This document shows, piece after piece, positions 43,761-53,320 of a DNA stretch of 64,000 nt. The notes under the pieces were generated by a model. That model was not told where the DNA came from, did no database searches, and saw only the letters and a list, made by a program, of their open reading frames with translations. The position numbers and the translations under genes are program-made. Every line of letters begins with the position of its first letter. Positions within the stretch are counted from its first letter, which is position 1. The DNA is taken from NCBI RefSeq assembly GCF_900199585.1, contig NZ_FZQY01000004.1, positions 1-64,000 of the forward strand, read 5' to 3'. The stretch comes from Helicobacter sp. 'house sparrow 1'. Its GTDB lineage: Bacteria > Campylobacterota > Campylobacteria > Campylobacterales > Helicobacteraceae.

Positions 43761-46472
43761 CTATTTAAGATCTGCCCAACTATCACCTATATTGACGCCA
43801 CATTTTAATGGAACCTCTAGTTGATAGATATGATTCATAATATATTCAATTTCCCTACCAACTTCTATAGCCTCGTGTTCTGGAACTTCAAAAATCAATT
43901 CATCATGCACTTGTAAAAGCATTTTTATGGTTTTGTTTTGATACTTTTTATAAATTTCTAACATAGAAAGCTTAATCAAATCCGCTGTGCTTCCTTGAAA
44001 AATAGAATTGATTCCCTCGCGCAAGTAATTGCTCTTTATAAACTCTGTAATACCTTGAAAATTAAAATATCTTCTATGTCCCAATAGTGTTTGAGAATAA
44101 CCATTTTGCAAAATCAATTCTTTTTGAGTATCTAAAAAATTTTTTACAGTGGGAAATAAAGCAAAATAGCGCTCAATATACTCTCTTGCCTCTGCCATTT
44201 TAATTTTAAGTGTTTGAGACAGCTTTTTTGCTCCCATTCCATAAATAAGTCCAAAATTAATGCTTTTTGCAATTTGACGCTTACTTTGTGCTTCATCCTT
44301 TGTAAAAATCATCTCAGCCGTTTTTAAGTGGATATCTAAATCTTGCCTAAACCCCTCTATCAACTTTTCATCTTTTGAAAAATGTGCAAGAAGCCTAAGC
44401 TCAATTTGCGAGTAATCTACACTTAATAGTTTTTTGCCTTTTGTTGCAACAAAACCTCTTCGTATCTCTCTTCCCAAATCACTTCTTACAGGAATGTTTT
44501 GCAAATTTGGAGATTTTGAGCTAAGCCTACCTGTGGTAGTGCCTGTTTGTAAAAAAGAGGTGTGTATCTTGTTTTCACTTGTTTTTAGCTTCAAAATTGG
44601 TTCTACATAAGTATTTTTAAGCTTAAAGAGTTCTCTATATTGCATAATACAAGGAACAATAGGATGGTCATTATAAATTTCCTCCAATGTTTGCTCATCG
44701 GTGCTATAACCACCCTTAATCTGTCTTACTGTCCTTAGTTTTAGGTTATTAAACAAGACTTCAGAAAGTTGCTTGGGTGAGTTAAGGTTAAAAATTTGAT
44801 TTGCGTGGGTAAAGATTTCCCCCTCTTTTTGTGAAATTTTTGAGCCCAATTCAATCCTTAATTTTTCAAACCACTCCACATCAATTGCGATTCCATCAGC
44901 TTCCATATTGTGTAAAATTTTTATAAAAGGATATTCTAAGTTTTCAGCCAACTCCAACAAAAAATCTAGTTTTTTTTCCTCTATAACAGCCAAGAGTTTG
45001 AAATAAAGCTGATAGGTTGCCACAGCATCTTCACTTGCATACTCACTAGCCCTCTTTAGATCCACATCACTAAATACTTTCCCCTTTTCAACAACATCTT
45101 CAAAAGGGATCATTTTGTGAGAAAATAAACGCTCCATCATTGCATCTAAACCAACAATGCTAGCACTATCAATGAGCCATCCTAAAATCATTGTATCTTT
45201 AAGATTTTTTGGAAAATTGAGTGCAAAGTTTGAGTGGATTGCTAAAAGATCAAACTTAATATTATGGCCCACCACTTGATGAGAAAAAATTTTCTCAATC
45301 ACTTTTTTTGCACATTCTAAACCAATTTGTTCTTCAACTCCCAAATAATTGTGTGCAATTGGAACATAATATCCATTTATTCCATCAAAACAGAAGCTAA
45401 AACCCACAACCTTGGAATGTAGAGCATCCAAAGAATCTGTTTCACTATCAAATGCAACAATTGCATCTTCTGGAATCTTTTCTATAATTTCAAGAAGCTC
45501 TTTCTCATCAGTTATAAGATTAGCTTTAAAATTAAATTCTGATTGTGAAGGAGGAATATAGCCAATCCCTCCTATGCCCTTTGCGCGTATTGTTTTAATT
45601 GAAACTGTAATAGGCAGTTTCTTTATTCTTTGTAAGAGTTTATAAAATTCATAATATTCAAAATCATCTACAATTTTTTCTAAGGGATTTTGACTGGGCA
45701 ATTTTGCACAAGAAAAGTCAAATGTCTCAAACAAATCTTTTTTTAATGTTACAAGTTCTTTACTCAAATAAGCACTTTCTTTATTTTCCCTAATATTTTG
45801 AGCAATCTTCTTGCTCACCACCGTATCTAGGGAATCTAAATTTGCATAAATTGTATCAAGATCACCAAAATGCCTTATAAGTTTTTGTGCTGTTGTAGGA
45901 CCTATCCCATTGATACCTGGAACATTATCGCTGCTATCACCCACCAAACTCTGATACTCAATAAAATCCTTAGGATAGACTCCAAATTTTGAAAAACATT
46001 GCTCTTCTTTTATCTGTACCTTTTTTATAGGATCAAATAAACAAATATGCTCATTAATAAGCTGGTATAAATCCTTATCATGACTCCAAATCTCTACATT
46101 AAAGCCCTGCTCAATTGCCTTCTTACTTAAAGAGGCGATCACATCATCTGCTTCATATCCATCAACACTTACACTTGCCAATCCCATTTTTTCAATCCAT
46201 CCCATAGCAATAGGAAGTTGCAAGGTTAAATCTTGGGGCAACTCATGGCGTGTTGCTTTATACTGGGGATAGATCTGCTTGCGGTGATTAGTTTTCCCCT
46301 CAAGTGCAAAAATCACATAATCAATGCTACGATCCTTATAAACATTCATTAAAAGATTTGCAAATCCCATTAAAAGACCTGTTGGGAACCCTTCTTTATT
46401 TTTCAAGGGAGGAAGGGCATAGAAACTGCGAAATAAAAAACCAAAAGTATCAACTAATACTATTGATTGCAA
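43761..46472 (-). CDS. polA: DNA polymerase I
   Basis: A 903-residue repair and lagging-strand polymerase. The N-terminal 5'-nuclease domain (about 1-290) is followed by a 3'-5' exonuclease domain that keeps FDSETDSLD, so proofreading is probably active. The polymerase domain has DYSQIELRLLAHFS, RQIAKSINFGLIYG and QVHDELIFE. The start is TTG within the 3' end of thyX (13-base overlap) with only a weak ribosome site. Confidence 0.95.
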   Translation of the reverse strand: MQSIVLVDTFGFLFRSFYALPPLKNKEGFPTGLLMGFANLLMNVYKDRSIDYVIFALEGKTNHRKQIYPQYKATRHELPQDLTLQLPIAMGWIEKMGLASVSVDGYEADDVIASLSKKAIEQGFNVEIWSHDKDLYQLINEHICLFDPIKKVQIKEEQCFSKFGVYPKDFIEYQSLVGDSSDNVPGINGIGPTTAQKLIRHFGDLDTIYANLDSLDTVVSKKIAQNIRENKESAYLSKELVTLKKDLFETFDFSCAKLPSQNPLEKIVDDFEYYEFYKLLQRIKKLPITVSIKTIRAKGIGGIGYIPPSQSEFNFKANLITDEKELLEIIEKIPEDAIVAFDSETDSLDALHSKVVGFSFCFDGINGYYVPIAHNYLGVEEQIGLECAKKVIEKIFSHQVVGHNIKFDLLAIHSNFALNFPKNLKDTMILGWLIDSASIVGLDAMMERLFSHKMIPFEDVVEKGKVFSDVDLKRASEYASEDAVATYQLYFKLLAVIEEKKLDFLLELAENLEYPFIKILHNMEADGIAIDVEWFEKLRIELGSKISQKEGEIFTHANQIFNLNSPKQLSEVLFNNLKLRTVRQIKGGYSTDEQTLEEIYNDHPIVPCIMQYRELFKLKNTYVEPILKLKTSENKIHTSFLQTGTTTGRLSSKSPNLQNIPVRSDLGREIRRGFVATKGKKLLSVDYSQIELRLLAHFSKDEKLIEGFRQDLDIHLKTAEMIFTKDEAQSKRQIAKSINFGLIYGMGAKKLSQTLKIKMAEAREYIERYFALFPTVKNFLDTQKELILQNGYSQTLLGHRRYFNFQGITEFIKSNYLREGINSIFQGSTADLIKLSMLEIYKKYQNKTIKMLLQVHDELIFEVPEHEAIEVGREIEYIMNHIYQLEVPLKCGVNIGDSWADLK

Positions 46473-47092
46473 TCTTGCATCTTTTCAATAAAAATAAACT
46501 GGTGATCGCTTGGTAGTGCCTCAAAAACAGCTCTTGAAAGCTCCCTAATCTCCCAAAGTGCTGACCTTGAACTTCTTAATTCTAAAAAATTTTGCAGACT
46601 TCTTGCATTCACGCTCCACGCTAATTCTGTTTTGTAGCTCTCTGGCAATGCATATTTTGCAATATCATTTGAGATTCCACTTAAAAGCAGACATCGCAAT
46701 TTCTCAAGTGCAAAAATAGAGGCCTCATCCACTAAATCATTATGAGTAAAAACTAAAAACTTACTAGCTCTATTCTTGTTTTCTTCACTAATTGGCAAAA
46801 AAGTCTCTTGATCTTTTAGCTCTTTTAATGTATAGCGCGTAGATTTAACACTCAAACTTGCTATTCTATGACGCGCAAGTTCTTGCAAACAAGATCTGCT
46901 AATATCTTGAATATAAAAATTATAATACAAATGCTCTAAAGTACTAGAATGCTTATTCTTGTTACCAACCCTATCAATGAGTGCCATATCTTTTTCCCCG
47001 CCATTATCGCTTTTATCAAAACTTTGCCAACAGGTACGAATAGACAAGGAACAAATCTCTATTGGGGTATAATGCCTCAAAGTTACTTTCAT
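46460..47092 (-). CDS. thyX: Flavin-dependent thymidylate synthase ThyX
   Basis: A 210-residue FAD enzyme that makes dTMP from dUMP with methylene-tetrahydrofolate. The ThyX motif reads RHRIASLSVKSTRY at 74-87; Asn of the usual RHRxxSxN is replaced by Ser, as I recall for Helicobacter. No thyA is seen here. It overlaps polA by 13 bases, pairing dTTP supply with repair synthesis. Confidence 0.93.
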   Translation of the reverse strand: MKVTLRHYTPIEICSLSIRTCWQSFDKSDNGGEKDMALIDRVGNKNKHSSTLEHLYYNFYIQDISRSCLQELARHRIASLSVKSTRYTLKELKDQETFLPISEENKNRASKFLVFTHNDLVDEASIFALEKLRCLLLSGISNDIAKYALPESYKTELAWSVNARSLQNFLELRSSRSALWEIRELSRAVFEALPSDHQFIFIEKMQDCNQ

Positions 47093-47574
47093 TTAAACAA
47101 CCTTAGTCTTTTTAATCAAAAAATTATACTAGCCAATTTTTAATCATTTTATAGTTTCATATACAAACAAGATTCTATATTTTTACTACAATTCAAAGAC
47201 TTATAAAAAACAATAAACAAAATCATTTTTAGCATTTTTGATTCTATTTTTTCATCCCCTTATTTCTTCCCCCTAAAGCTCATCATCTCTATATTTTTTC
47301 AATATGCAATTATTTATGGCATTTCTTTTACTTTATCTTGGTCTCTTACATTGCTTGATTGCAAAACCCTATGATCTTAATCGCATCTCTTATAAATCTT
47401 TTTACACAAATATCCCATTTGCTATCTCACAAAATCCTAAAAAATTAATCCCAGAGAGTGATTACAACAACATTTTATCTTTTATTCTTTTCTTAAATAG
47501 ATTACCCAATAAACCAGCTTAATGTTTTATTTTCTAAATTAAGCATAGGCTCTGTTTATTTATTTAATCCCATC
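47093..47574. other. Long intergenic region between thyX and uvrB
   Basis: This 480-base stretch holds the thyX promoter at its left end and otherwise no confident gene. A 72-codon plus-strand frame (47304-47522) encodes a signal-peptide-like N terminus (LFMAFLLLYLGLLHCLIA) and a polar tail. It lacks a ribosome site and any family I recognise. It may be a small exported protein or a decayed gene. The plus strand is unusually pyrimidine-rich at 47240-47300. Confidence 0.4.
47123..47128 (-). promoter_or_regulatory. -10 box of thyX
   Basis: TATAAT on the minus strand lies 30 bases before the thyX ATG at 47092, after a modest AT-rich stretch. Confidence 0.55.
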
Positions 47575-49551
47575 CTACAAGCTTCTAATCCTAGCAATCT
47601 CATCTCTAATTCTAGCAGCCTCTTCAAAATCCAGTTTTTTAGAAGCCTCTAGCATCTTTTTATGGAGCTCTTTTATAATACTTTCTCTCTCAGCCTTTGG
47701 AATCTTATTCTTCTTAGAAGCCTTGTCATAAAGGTTTGCACTAGATTCTAATTTAAGCTCTTCTTCAAGGTTTCTTACTACAGTTTTTGGAGTAATTCCA
47801 TATTTTTTATTGTGGTCTTGTTGTTTTTTACGACGATAATCTGTAATGTCCATCGCTCTTTGCATACTTTGAGTAATTTTTTTTGCATACAAGAGCACCT
47901 TACCATTTACATTTCTAGCAGCTCTTCCCATCGTTTGGATAAGGCTTGTCTCACTTCTTAAAAAACCTTCTTTATCTGCATCCATAATTGCTACCAAACT
48001 CACTTCTGGAAGATCTAATCCTTCTCTTAAAAGATTGATTCCTACCAAAACATCAAACTCCCCAAGTCTTAATAATCTAATAAGATGATTTCTCTCAATT
48101 GCATCAATTTCACTATGCATATATTGAATCCTAATGCCTAGCTCTGCATAGTATTTGCTTAACTCTTCTGCCATTTTTTTAGTCAAAGTGGTAATCAATA
48201 CGCGTTCTTTCCTTGAAACTACTTGCTTAATTTCATCAAAAAGATCTTGAACCTGATTATCGCTATCCCTCACTTCATAAACTGGATCTAAAAGCCCTGT
48301 GGGTCTTATAATTTGCTCTGCAATATTTTCCCCACTAAGATCTAATTCTCTTTGTGATGGAGTTGCAGATACGAATAAAAAATGTGGAGCCTTTTGGATA
48401 AATTCTTCAAACTGCAAAGGGCGATTATCTAGGGCACTAGGAAGTCTAAAGCCATATTCTACAAGCACTTCTTTCCTGCTTCTATCACCCGCATACATAC
48501 CACCAAACTGCGGTAAAGAAACGTGAGATTCATCTACAATAACCAAATAGGGTTTCTTTTTTTGCTCAAAATAATCCAATAAAGAATAGGGAGTTTCTCC
48601 TTCTTTTTTTCCCGTAAGATGTCTGGCATAATTCTCAATCCCCTTGCAAATACCACTTGCTTGTATCATTTCTAAATCAAACTCTGTGCGAGACTTTAAA
48701 CGATTGTATTCAATCATTTTTTTTTCTTTTTCAAAAAAACTCAATCTTTGACTTAACTCATCCTCAATATTTTTTATTGCAATCTTTTGGCGGTCATATC
48801 CTACAATAAATTGATTTGCAGCATATATGACATAACTTTGTAGTTTTTTTACCTCTTTCCTCTCAATGCTATCAAATAAAGCAATACGATCAATCTCATT
48901 ACCAAAAAACTCAATCCTTACAAACTCAAGCTCATTGTATGCAGGAAAAATATCTACACATTCTCCACTTACCCTAAAATTACCTCTCTCAAAAAAATTA
49001 TCATTGCGCGTATATCCCATATCTACAAGTTTCAATAAAAAATCTTTATAGTTATGACTTGCTCCAACTTCAACTTTTTCTATCATTTGTAGATATTCTT
49101 GTGGATTTCCTAAACCATAATTAGCAGAAACAGATGCCACAACAATTACATCATCATATGCTAGGAGCGATGTTGTTGCGCTAAGTCTTAGTCTTTCTAA
49201 ATCCTCATTGATACTAGAATCTTTTTCTATAAACAAATCCCTCCTTGGAATATAAGCCTCTGGCTGATAATAATCAAAGTGTGAGATAAAATATTCTACA
49301 TGATTACTAGGAAAAAAGCCCTTAAATTCACTGTAGAGTTGGGCGCACAAAGTTTTATTATGACTCATAATCAATGTGGGCATATTAAGTTTTGCAATAA
49401 TATTTGCCATTGTATAAGTTTTTCCGCTACCTGTAACTCCTATTAAAGTTTGATAACGATGGTTTTCTTGTATGCTTTTTACAAGTTTATCAATTGCCTG
49501 GCCTTGATCACCTGCTGGCTTATAAGATGAGTTTAAGATAAATTTTGACAT
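47575..49551 (-). CDS. uvrB: Excinuclease ABC subunit B
   Basis: A 658-residue DNA damage-recognition helicase of nucleotide excision repair. It has the Walker A GVTGSGKT, the beta-hairpin region [12 protein letters not shown], the DE-box VDESH, helicase motifs [12 protein letters not shown] and QTMGRAARN, and a C-terminal UVR domain (about 620-658) for UvrC contact. It is a single gene between two spacers. Confidence 0.96.
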   Translation of the reverse strand: MSKFILNSSYKPAGDQGQAIDKLVKSIQENHRYQTLIGVTGSGKTYTMANIIAKLNMPTLIMSHNKTLCAQLYSEFKGFFPSNHVEYFISHFDYYQPEAYIPRRDLFIEKDSSINEDLERLRLSATTSLLAYDDVIVVASVSANYGLGNPQEYLQMIEKVEVGASHNYKDFLLKLVDMGYTRNDNFFERGNFRVSGECVDIFPAYNELEFVRIEFFGNEIDRIALFDSIERKEVKKLQSYVIYAANQFIVGYDRQKIAIKNIEDELSQRLSFFEKEKKMIEYNRLKSRTEFDLEMIQASGICKGIENYARHLTGKKEGETPYSLLDYFEQKKKPYLVIVDESHVSLPQFGGMYAGDRSRKEVLVEYGFRLPSALDNRPLQFEEFIQKAPHFLFVSATPSQRELDLSGENIAEQIIRPTGLLDPVYEVRDSDNQVQDLFDEIKQVVSRKERVLITTLTKKMAEELSKYYAELGIRIQYMHSEIDAIERNHLIRLLRLGEFDVLVGINLLREGLDLPEVSLVAIMDADKEGFLRSETSLIQTMGRAARNVNGKVLLYAKKITQSMQRAMDITDYRRKKQQDHNKKYGITPKTVVRNLEEELKLESSANLYDKASKKNKIPKAERESIIKELHKKMLEASKKLDFEEAARIRDEIARIRSL

Positions 49552-49586
49552 TTAATCTCCAAAAAATAAACTTTCAATTATACAGC

Positions 49587-49910
49587 CTAACCTAAAAGTT
49601 TAAGGCCAATTACAGAAGCAATGATAATAAACAAGCAAATGCCCTTGAGCCAAGTTATATTTTCTTTAAAAAACAAGGATGCCATAAATACCCCTCCTAT
49701 AGTTCCTATTCCTGTCCATACCGCGTATGCTACACTTATTTCAATTTCTCTCATTGCTAAAGAAAGAAATCCCAAAGAAATCCCAAAGATACTCATCATA
49801 CACAAAAACCAAATGATTGAACTTATGCCTTTTTTCATTGAAGTCTTTTTCATCACAAAAATAGAGAGAATCTCAAAAAAACCTGCAATAACTAGATAAA
49901 TCCAACTCAT
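49587..49910 (-). CDS. SMR-family multidrug/guanidinium exporter subunit
   Basis: A 107-residue protein with four membrane helices. The essential glutamate lies in helix 1 (FFEILSIFVMKK), and AYAVWTGIGTIGG is the SMR signature of helix 3. It overlaps the preceding SMR gene by 4 bases. Two adjacent SMR genes usually form a heterodimer with opposite topologies (EbrAB, YkkCD). Substrate unknown. Confidence 0.83.
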   Translation of the reverse strand: MSWIYLVIAGFFEILSIFVMKKTSMKKGISSIIWFLCMMSIFGISLGFLSLAMREIEISVAYAVWTGIGTIGGVFMASLFFKENITWLKGICLFIIIASVIGLKLLG

Positions 49911-50215
49911 TTTGCATCCCTACTAAGTAACTTAAGCCCCATAACTCCGCAAAGTAGTGTAATAATCAAAACTAATTTTTTTAAAGAAAAATTATTGATC
50001 CACATATCAATACAAGTCAAAAGCCCTGCCCCAAGTCCCACAAATATTGTATATACAATGCTTACTTCCATTTTTTTACAAGCTTGTATAAGACAAAGAG
50101 AAGAAGATAGGACACAAAGAGCAATGCCTATTATTTCCCAAATATTTTGAGTTGTGTATTTAAGACCCAATGCCCATAAAATTTCAAATGCCACTCCAAG
50201 TAAAATCCAAACCAT
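49907..50215 (-). CDS. SMR-family exporter subunit, SugE/Gdx-like
   Basis: A 102-residue four-helix protein. Helix 1 reads FEILWALGLKYT, close to the guanidinium exporter (Gdx/SugE) pattern, and helix 3 has VYTIFVGLGAG. It is the first gene of the SMR pair; the ribosome site AAGGAG precedes the ATG. The 5' leader has a possible fold (50274-50319). Guanidinium or quaternary ammonium export is the likely role. Confidence 0.83.
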   Translation of the reverse strand: MVWILLGVAFEILWALGLKYTTQNIWEIIGIALCVLSSSLCLIQACKKMEVSIVYTIFVGLGAGLLTCIDMWINNFSLKKLVLIITLLCGVMGLKLLSRDAK

Positions 50216-50273
50216 TTTTTCTCCTTAAAAAAAAGCGTAATTCTATATAATTTTTTAATAAAAAATCTAAAAT

Positions 50274-50319
50274 CTAAAGCCCCTCAAAAATTCCCATAAT
50301 TTTCCGCAACTCTCTTTAG
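50274..50319 (-). promoter_or_regulatory. Possible structured leader of the SMR pair
   Basis: On the minus strand CTAAAG and CTTTAG can form an outer stem (50314-50319 with 50274-50279) around an inner stem AAAATT/AATTTT (50298-50303 with 50287-50292). The G-rich internal loop strands (AGAGTTGCGG and TGAGGGG) face each other, and T-rich sequence follows. It does not match any guanidine riboswitch I know and could be chance in an AT-rich spacer. Confidence 0.2.
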
Positions 50320-50343
50320 AATAATAAGTATTTTTAAAAAAAT

Positions 50344-50352
50344 TGATATACT
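50344..50352 (+). promoter_or_regulatory. Extended -10 promoter of the priA operon
   Basis: TGA-TATACT (-10 at 50347-50352) lies 33 bases before the start at 50385 and shares the spacer with the divergent SMR leader. Confidence 0.5.
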
Positions 50353-50384
50353 AGAAAAACTAAAAACATGATAGGAAAAAGGGA

Positions 50385-50606
50385 ATGCTACTTGAAAAAC
50401 TAAATCAAAAAATTGATGAGCTTTTACAGATTATCCAAGAGCAAAAAAATGAGCTTCAATCACTCCGACTAAAGGTTACAACCCTCACTACACAAAATGA
50501 AGAAAAGGATCGTCAAATCTCTCAGCTTTATGAGCAAATTGCACAAAAAGATTCTGAAATACAAAAAATTTATGAGAAAATCCAAGAAAATCTACAAAAT
50601 GGATAG
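50385..50606 (+). CDS. Small coiled-coil protein, ZapB-like in form
   Basis: A 73-residue protein that is almost all coiled coil: heptads of leucine/isoleucine with Q, E and K (KLNQKIDELLQIIQEQKNEL). The shape resembles the division factor ZapB, but sequence alone cannot prove the role. Its end overlaps the next small gene by 8 bases, and priA follows, so the three form an operon behind one promoter. Confidence 0.6.
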   Translation: MLLEKLNQKIDELLQIIQEQKNELQSLRLKVTTLTTQNEEKDRQISQLYEQIAQKDSEIQKIYEKIQENLQNG

Positions 50607-50811
50607 CAAGGTCATTATCAATTTAGAGCACAAGCATTTTGAACTGGACCTAGAAATGTTTGACATAGAAGCAAAAAAAGAAATTTTTGCAACTTTTCAC
50701 AATAAACATATGAAAGCAGAGGAACTTTTGAGGCTTTATCTTCAAAAGATTCAAAAAGAACATATGCAAAATGCTCAAATTCAAAATATTCTTAAAAAAA
50801 TTACACTTTAA
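50599..50811 (+). CDS. Small helical protein upstream of priA
   Basis: A 70-residue protein from ATG at 50599, overlapping the coiled-coil gene by 8 bases and priA by one base. The same frame opens at 50497, but that extension lies inside the coiled-coil gene and is a lysine-rich shadow. The sequence begins with two short strands (KVIINLEHKHFELDLEMF) followed by helices. The pairing of a strand-helix protein with a ZapB-like one could suggest a ZapA-like partner, which is speculation. Confidence 0.6.
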   Translation: MDSKVIINLEHKHFELDLEMFDIEAKKEIFATFHNKHMKAEELLRLYLQKIQKEHMQNAQIQNILKKITL

Positions 50812-52664
50812 TGTTTTATTACCTCATTGCTCTTTTAAAATCAAATGCGCCCTTATTAACCTATGCATCAAAAGAGGAATTGTCAGATTATGAGATTGTA
50901 TCTTTAGATTTTAAAAATAAGCAAAAGATAGGCATTGTAATAAAAAAAGTAGAACCCCCCTCTTTTGAGTGCAAAGAAGCAAAAAAAACCCATCTTTGCT
51001 TTACACAGCTACAAATAAAGCTTGCAAATTTTATTGCTCAATATTATTGTTCAAGCTATGGTGAGACTTTTGGAATCTTTTACCCCAAAGAGGCACAACA
51101 AAATGCCACCACTCTATCGCATTATAATCCCAATCTTCAAGAGCTCAATAAAGATCAAAAAGAGGTATTTAATTTTTGCAAAAATAAAAACTTTTCTTTG
51201 CTTTTTGGAGATACGGGTAGCGGGAAAACTGAAATTTATTTTCATCTTATAGATTCTATCTTGCAACAAAATAAACAGATTCTTTTTTTAATGCCTGAAA
51301 TCTCCCTAACACCTCAAACAGAAAAAAGACTAAAAAATACCTTTGGGGATATTATAGGAATCTGGCATAGCAAGATTTCTACCAAAAAAAAACAAGAGAT
51401 TTTAAAAAACCTAAATAATGGTCAAATTAGGATTATTGCAGGGGCTAGAAGTGCGCTTTTTTTACCTCTGGAGCATTTAGGTTTAATTATTGTGGATGAG
51501 GAACATGATGATGCCTATAAGTCCCAAAGCAGACCTCGATATAATGCAAAAGATCTTTGTATTTTTTTAGCAAAACATACAAAGATCAAGGTTGTTTTAG
51601 GATCAGCAACTCCAAGTCTTCAAAGCTATCATCTTGCAAAAAAAGAGCAAGCAATTGCAAGAATTAAAGGAACCTTTCATAAGACAAAAAAAGAAATTTT
51701 GTTTGATAGCTCTCAAGATATTTTAAGTCAAAAATTACTCCAACTCCTTAAAGAAAGTCTGGATAAAAAAGAACAAGTCATTGTATTTGTTCCAACTAGG
51801 GCAAATTTTAAAACCCTGCTTTGTAGTCAATGTGGAAACACCATAACTTGTAAAAACTGCAGTGTTGCAATGAGCTTGCATCATAAAAAAAATATGATGC
51901 TTTGTCATTATTGTAATTTCTCTAGCCCTATTACAGAAAAATGTCCTGCTTGCAACTCTACTGCACTCACTTCAAAAAGACTAGGAACTGCTCAGCTTCT
52001 CTTAGAACTTCAAGAAATCTTTCCACAGGCAAAAATTGATATTTTTGATAAAGACCACACAAGCACAAATAAAAAACTCAAAAAGATTCTTCAACAATTT
52101 AAAAATCAAGAAACTGATATTTTAATTGGAACTCAAATGATTAGCAAAGGACATGATTTCCACAATGTCAATCTAGCTGTTATTTTAGAGATTGATTATA
52201 TTTTAAAAAGTCCTGATTTTAGATGCAATGAAAAAGCCCTAAGCCTTATTTATCAGGTTTCTGGAAGAAGTGGCAGAAAAGAAAATGGAAGGGTTTTAAT
52301 CCAAAGCTTTAACGCTCCTTTTTTAAAATCTCAAATTTTTGATTATCAAGACTTTTTAGAATATGAATTAGAAAATAGGATGGATTATTACCCTCCATTT
52401 GTAAAATTAATTCTTCTACACTTTGAGGACAAAAAGGAAACAATAGCTCAACAAAATATGCAAGAGATTCTCTCAAAACTTTCATCTAGTTTTTTTGAAA
52501 TCGTAGGTTATGGAAAATCAGGAATAGAAAAGGTAGCAAATATCTATCGCTACCACATTTTAATCCGCACCAATCAACCCATAAAAACCATTAAATTTTT
52601 ACAACATCTTTTTGAAAAATATAAAAATTTTGAAATTGATGTTGATCCTATTGATCTCTCCTAA
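50811..52664 (+). CDS. priA: Primosomal replication helicase PriA
   Basis: A 617-residue 3'-5' helicase that restarts stalled forks. It has the Walker A GDTGSGKT at 133-140, the DEEHDDAYKSQ box, and a zinc-binding region with eight cysteines (CGNTITCKNC, CHYCN, CPAC). GTQMISKGHDF and SGRSGR are helicase motifs. It is shorter than E. coli PriA, mainly in the N-terminal DNA-binding part. It is the last gene of the operon. Confidence 0.95.
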   Translation: MFYYLIALLKSNAPLLTYASKEELSDYEIVSLDFKNKQKIGIVIKKVEPPSFECKEAKKTHLCFTQLQIKLANFIAQYYCSSYGETFGIFYPKEAQQNATTLSHYNPNLQELNKDQKEVFNFCKNKNFSLLFGDTGSGKTEIYFHLIDSILQQNKQILFLMPEISLTPQTEKRLKNTFGDIIGIWHSKISTKKKQEILKNLNNGQIRIIAGARSALFLPLEHLGLIIVDEEHDDAYKSQSRPRYNAKDLCIFLAKHTKIKVVLGSATPSLQSYHLAKKEQAIARIKGTFHKTKKEILFDSSQDILSQKLLQLLKESLDKKEQVIVFVPTRANFKTLLCSQCGNTITCKNCSVAMSLHHKKNMMLCHYCNFSSPITEKCPACNSTALTSKRLGTAQLLLELQEIFPQAKIDIFDKDHTSTNKKLKKILQQFKNQETDILIGTQMISKGHDFHNVNLAVILEIDYILKSPDFRCNEKALSLIYQVSGRSGRKENGRVLIQSFNAPFLKSQIFDYQDFLEYELENRMDYYPPFVKLILLHFEDKKETIAQQNMQEILSKLSSSFFEIVGYGKSGIEKVANIYRYHILIRTNQPIKTIKFLQHLFEKYKNFEIDVDPIDLS

Positions 52665-52714
52665 ATTTCTGGTATTTTCAATCATAAGACACTGGTTTTT
52701 CGCATTTTTTATTT

Positions 52715-52720
52715 TATAAT
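52715..52720 (+). promoter_or_regulatory. -10 box of the PepSY-type gene
   Basis: TATAAT is followed by a predicted start of RNA near 52727. That makes the TTG at 52722 unusable and supports translation from ATG at 52755, where CGGAG lies 8 bases upstream. Confidence 0.6.
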
Positions 52721-52754
52721 TTTGAATGTAAATCTCATTATCGGAGTTTTTTTT

Positions 52755-53294
52755 ATGAAAAAAAGTTTATTTAGAAAAATACATATTTATGCAAGTGTAT
52801 TTTTTTTACCAATGGCTATTATATTCTCTTTGACAGGGGTTTTATATATCTTTGGTATTGATCAAAACTACAAATTGGAGCAAAAAAAATATGAAATAAT
52901 TCAAAAAGAACCTGTTGAAAATTTACAAAAATTTGTGCTTGATTTTTTAGTAGAAAATAATATTCCCCTACCAAGCAACACAGAACTAAAAAATGGAAAA
53001 AGAGGTATGAGTATGGGTAGTACAAAATACTTCATTAGCATAGAGCAAAAACCAAATCAAATTACTATCCAAACTAATAAGCGTAGTTTTTATGGCAACT
53101 TGATGATGCTACATAAAGCAAAGGTTGGAAAAGCTTTTCAAATCTTTAGCATTATTTTTGGAATTGCACTATTAGTTTTTTATTTTAGTGGTTTCATTAT
53201 CACTTCTTGGTGCAAACAACATCGAAAGGAAAGTGTCATTTTTTTAATTTTAGGAATCTTAGTTACAAGCATTCTTGGATATATTAGTGTTTAA
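52755..53294 (+). CDS. PepSY-associated transmembrane protein
   Basis: A 179-residue inner-membrane protein with two or three helices: about 9-34 (ASVFFLPMAIIFSLTGVLYIF), and two near the C terminus (about 127-150 and 160-177). A short periplasmic domain between them fits the PepSY_TM group, often linked to iron reduction or redox. RKIHIYAS near the start and HKAKVGKA carry histidines that may bind heme. Function is not established. Confidence 0.7.
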   Translation: MKKSLFRKIHIYASVFFLPMAIIFSLTGVLYIFGIDQNYKLEQKKYEIIQKEPVENLQKFVLDFLVENNIPLPSNTELKNGKRGMSMGSTKYFISIEQKPNQITIQTNKRSFYGNLMMLHKAKVGKAFQIFSIIFGIALLVFYFSGFIITSWCKQHRKESVIFLILGILVTSILGYISV

Positions 53295-53299
53295 CCATC

Positions 53300-53320
53300 A
53301 GCCTCTCTAAAGAGGCTTTT
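53300..53320 (+). terminator. Intrinsic terminator after the PepSY-type gene
   Basis: A 7-bp stem (AGCCTCT with AGAGGCT) and 4-base loop are followed by TTTT. It lies between two convergent genes and touches the stop of the minus-strand outer-membrane protein gene. Confidence 0.75.

Noticed and set aside
50216-50384. Guanidine riboswitch upstream of the SMR genes.
   Set aside because: The leader lacks the ykkC core, the paired ACGR loops of class II and the GC-rich pseudoknot of class III; kept only as a possible unknown fold.
50497-50598. N-terminal extension of the small gene before priA.
   Set aside because: It lies within the coiled-coil gene in another frame and is a lysine-rich shadow; ATG at 50599 fits the operon overlap.
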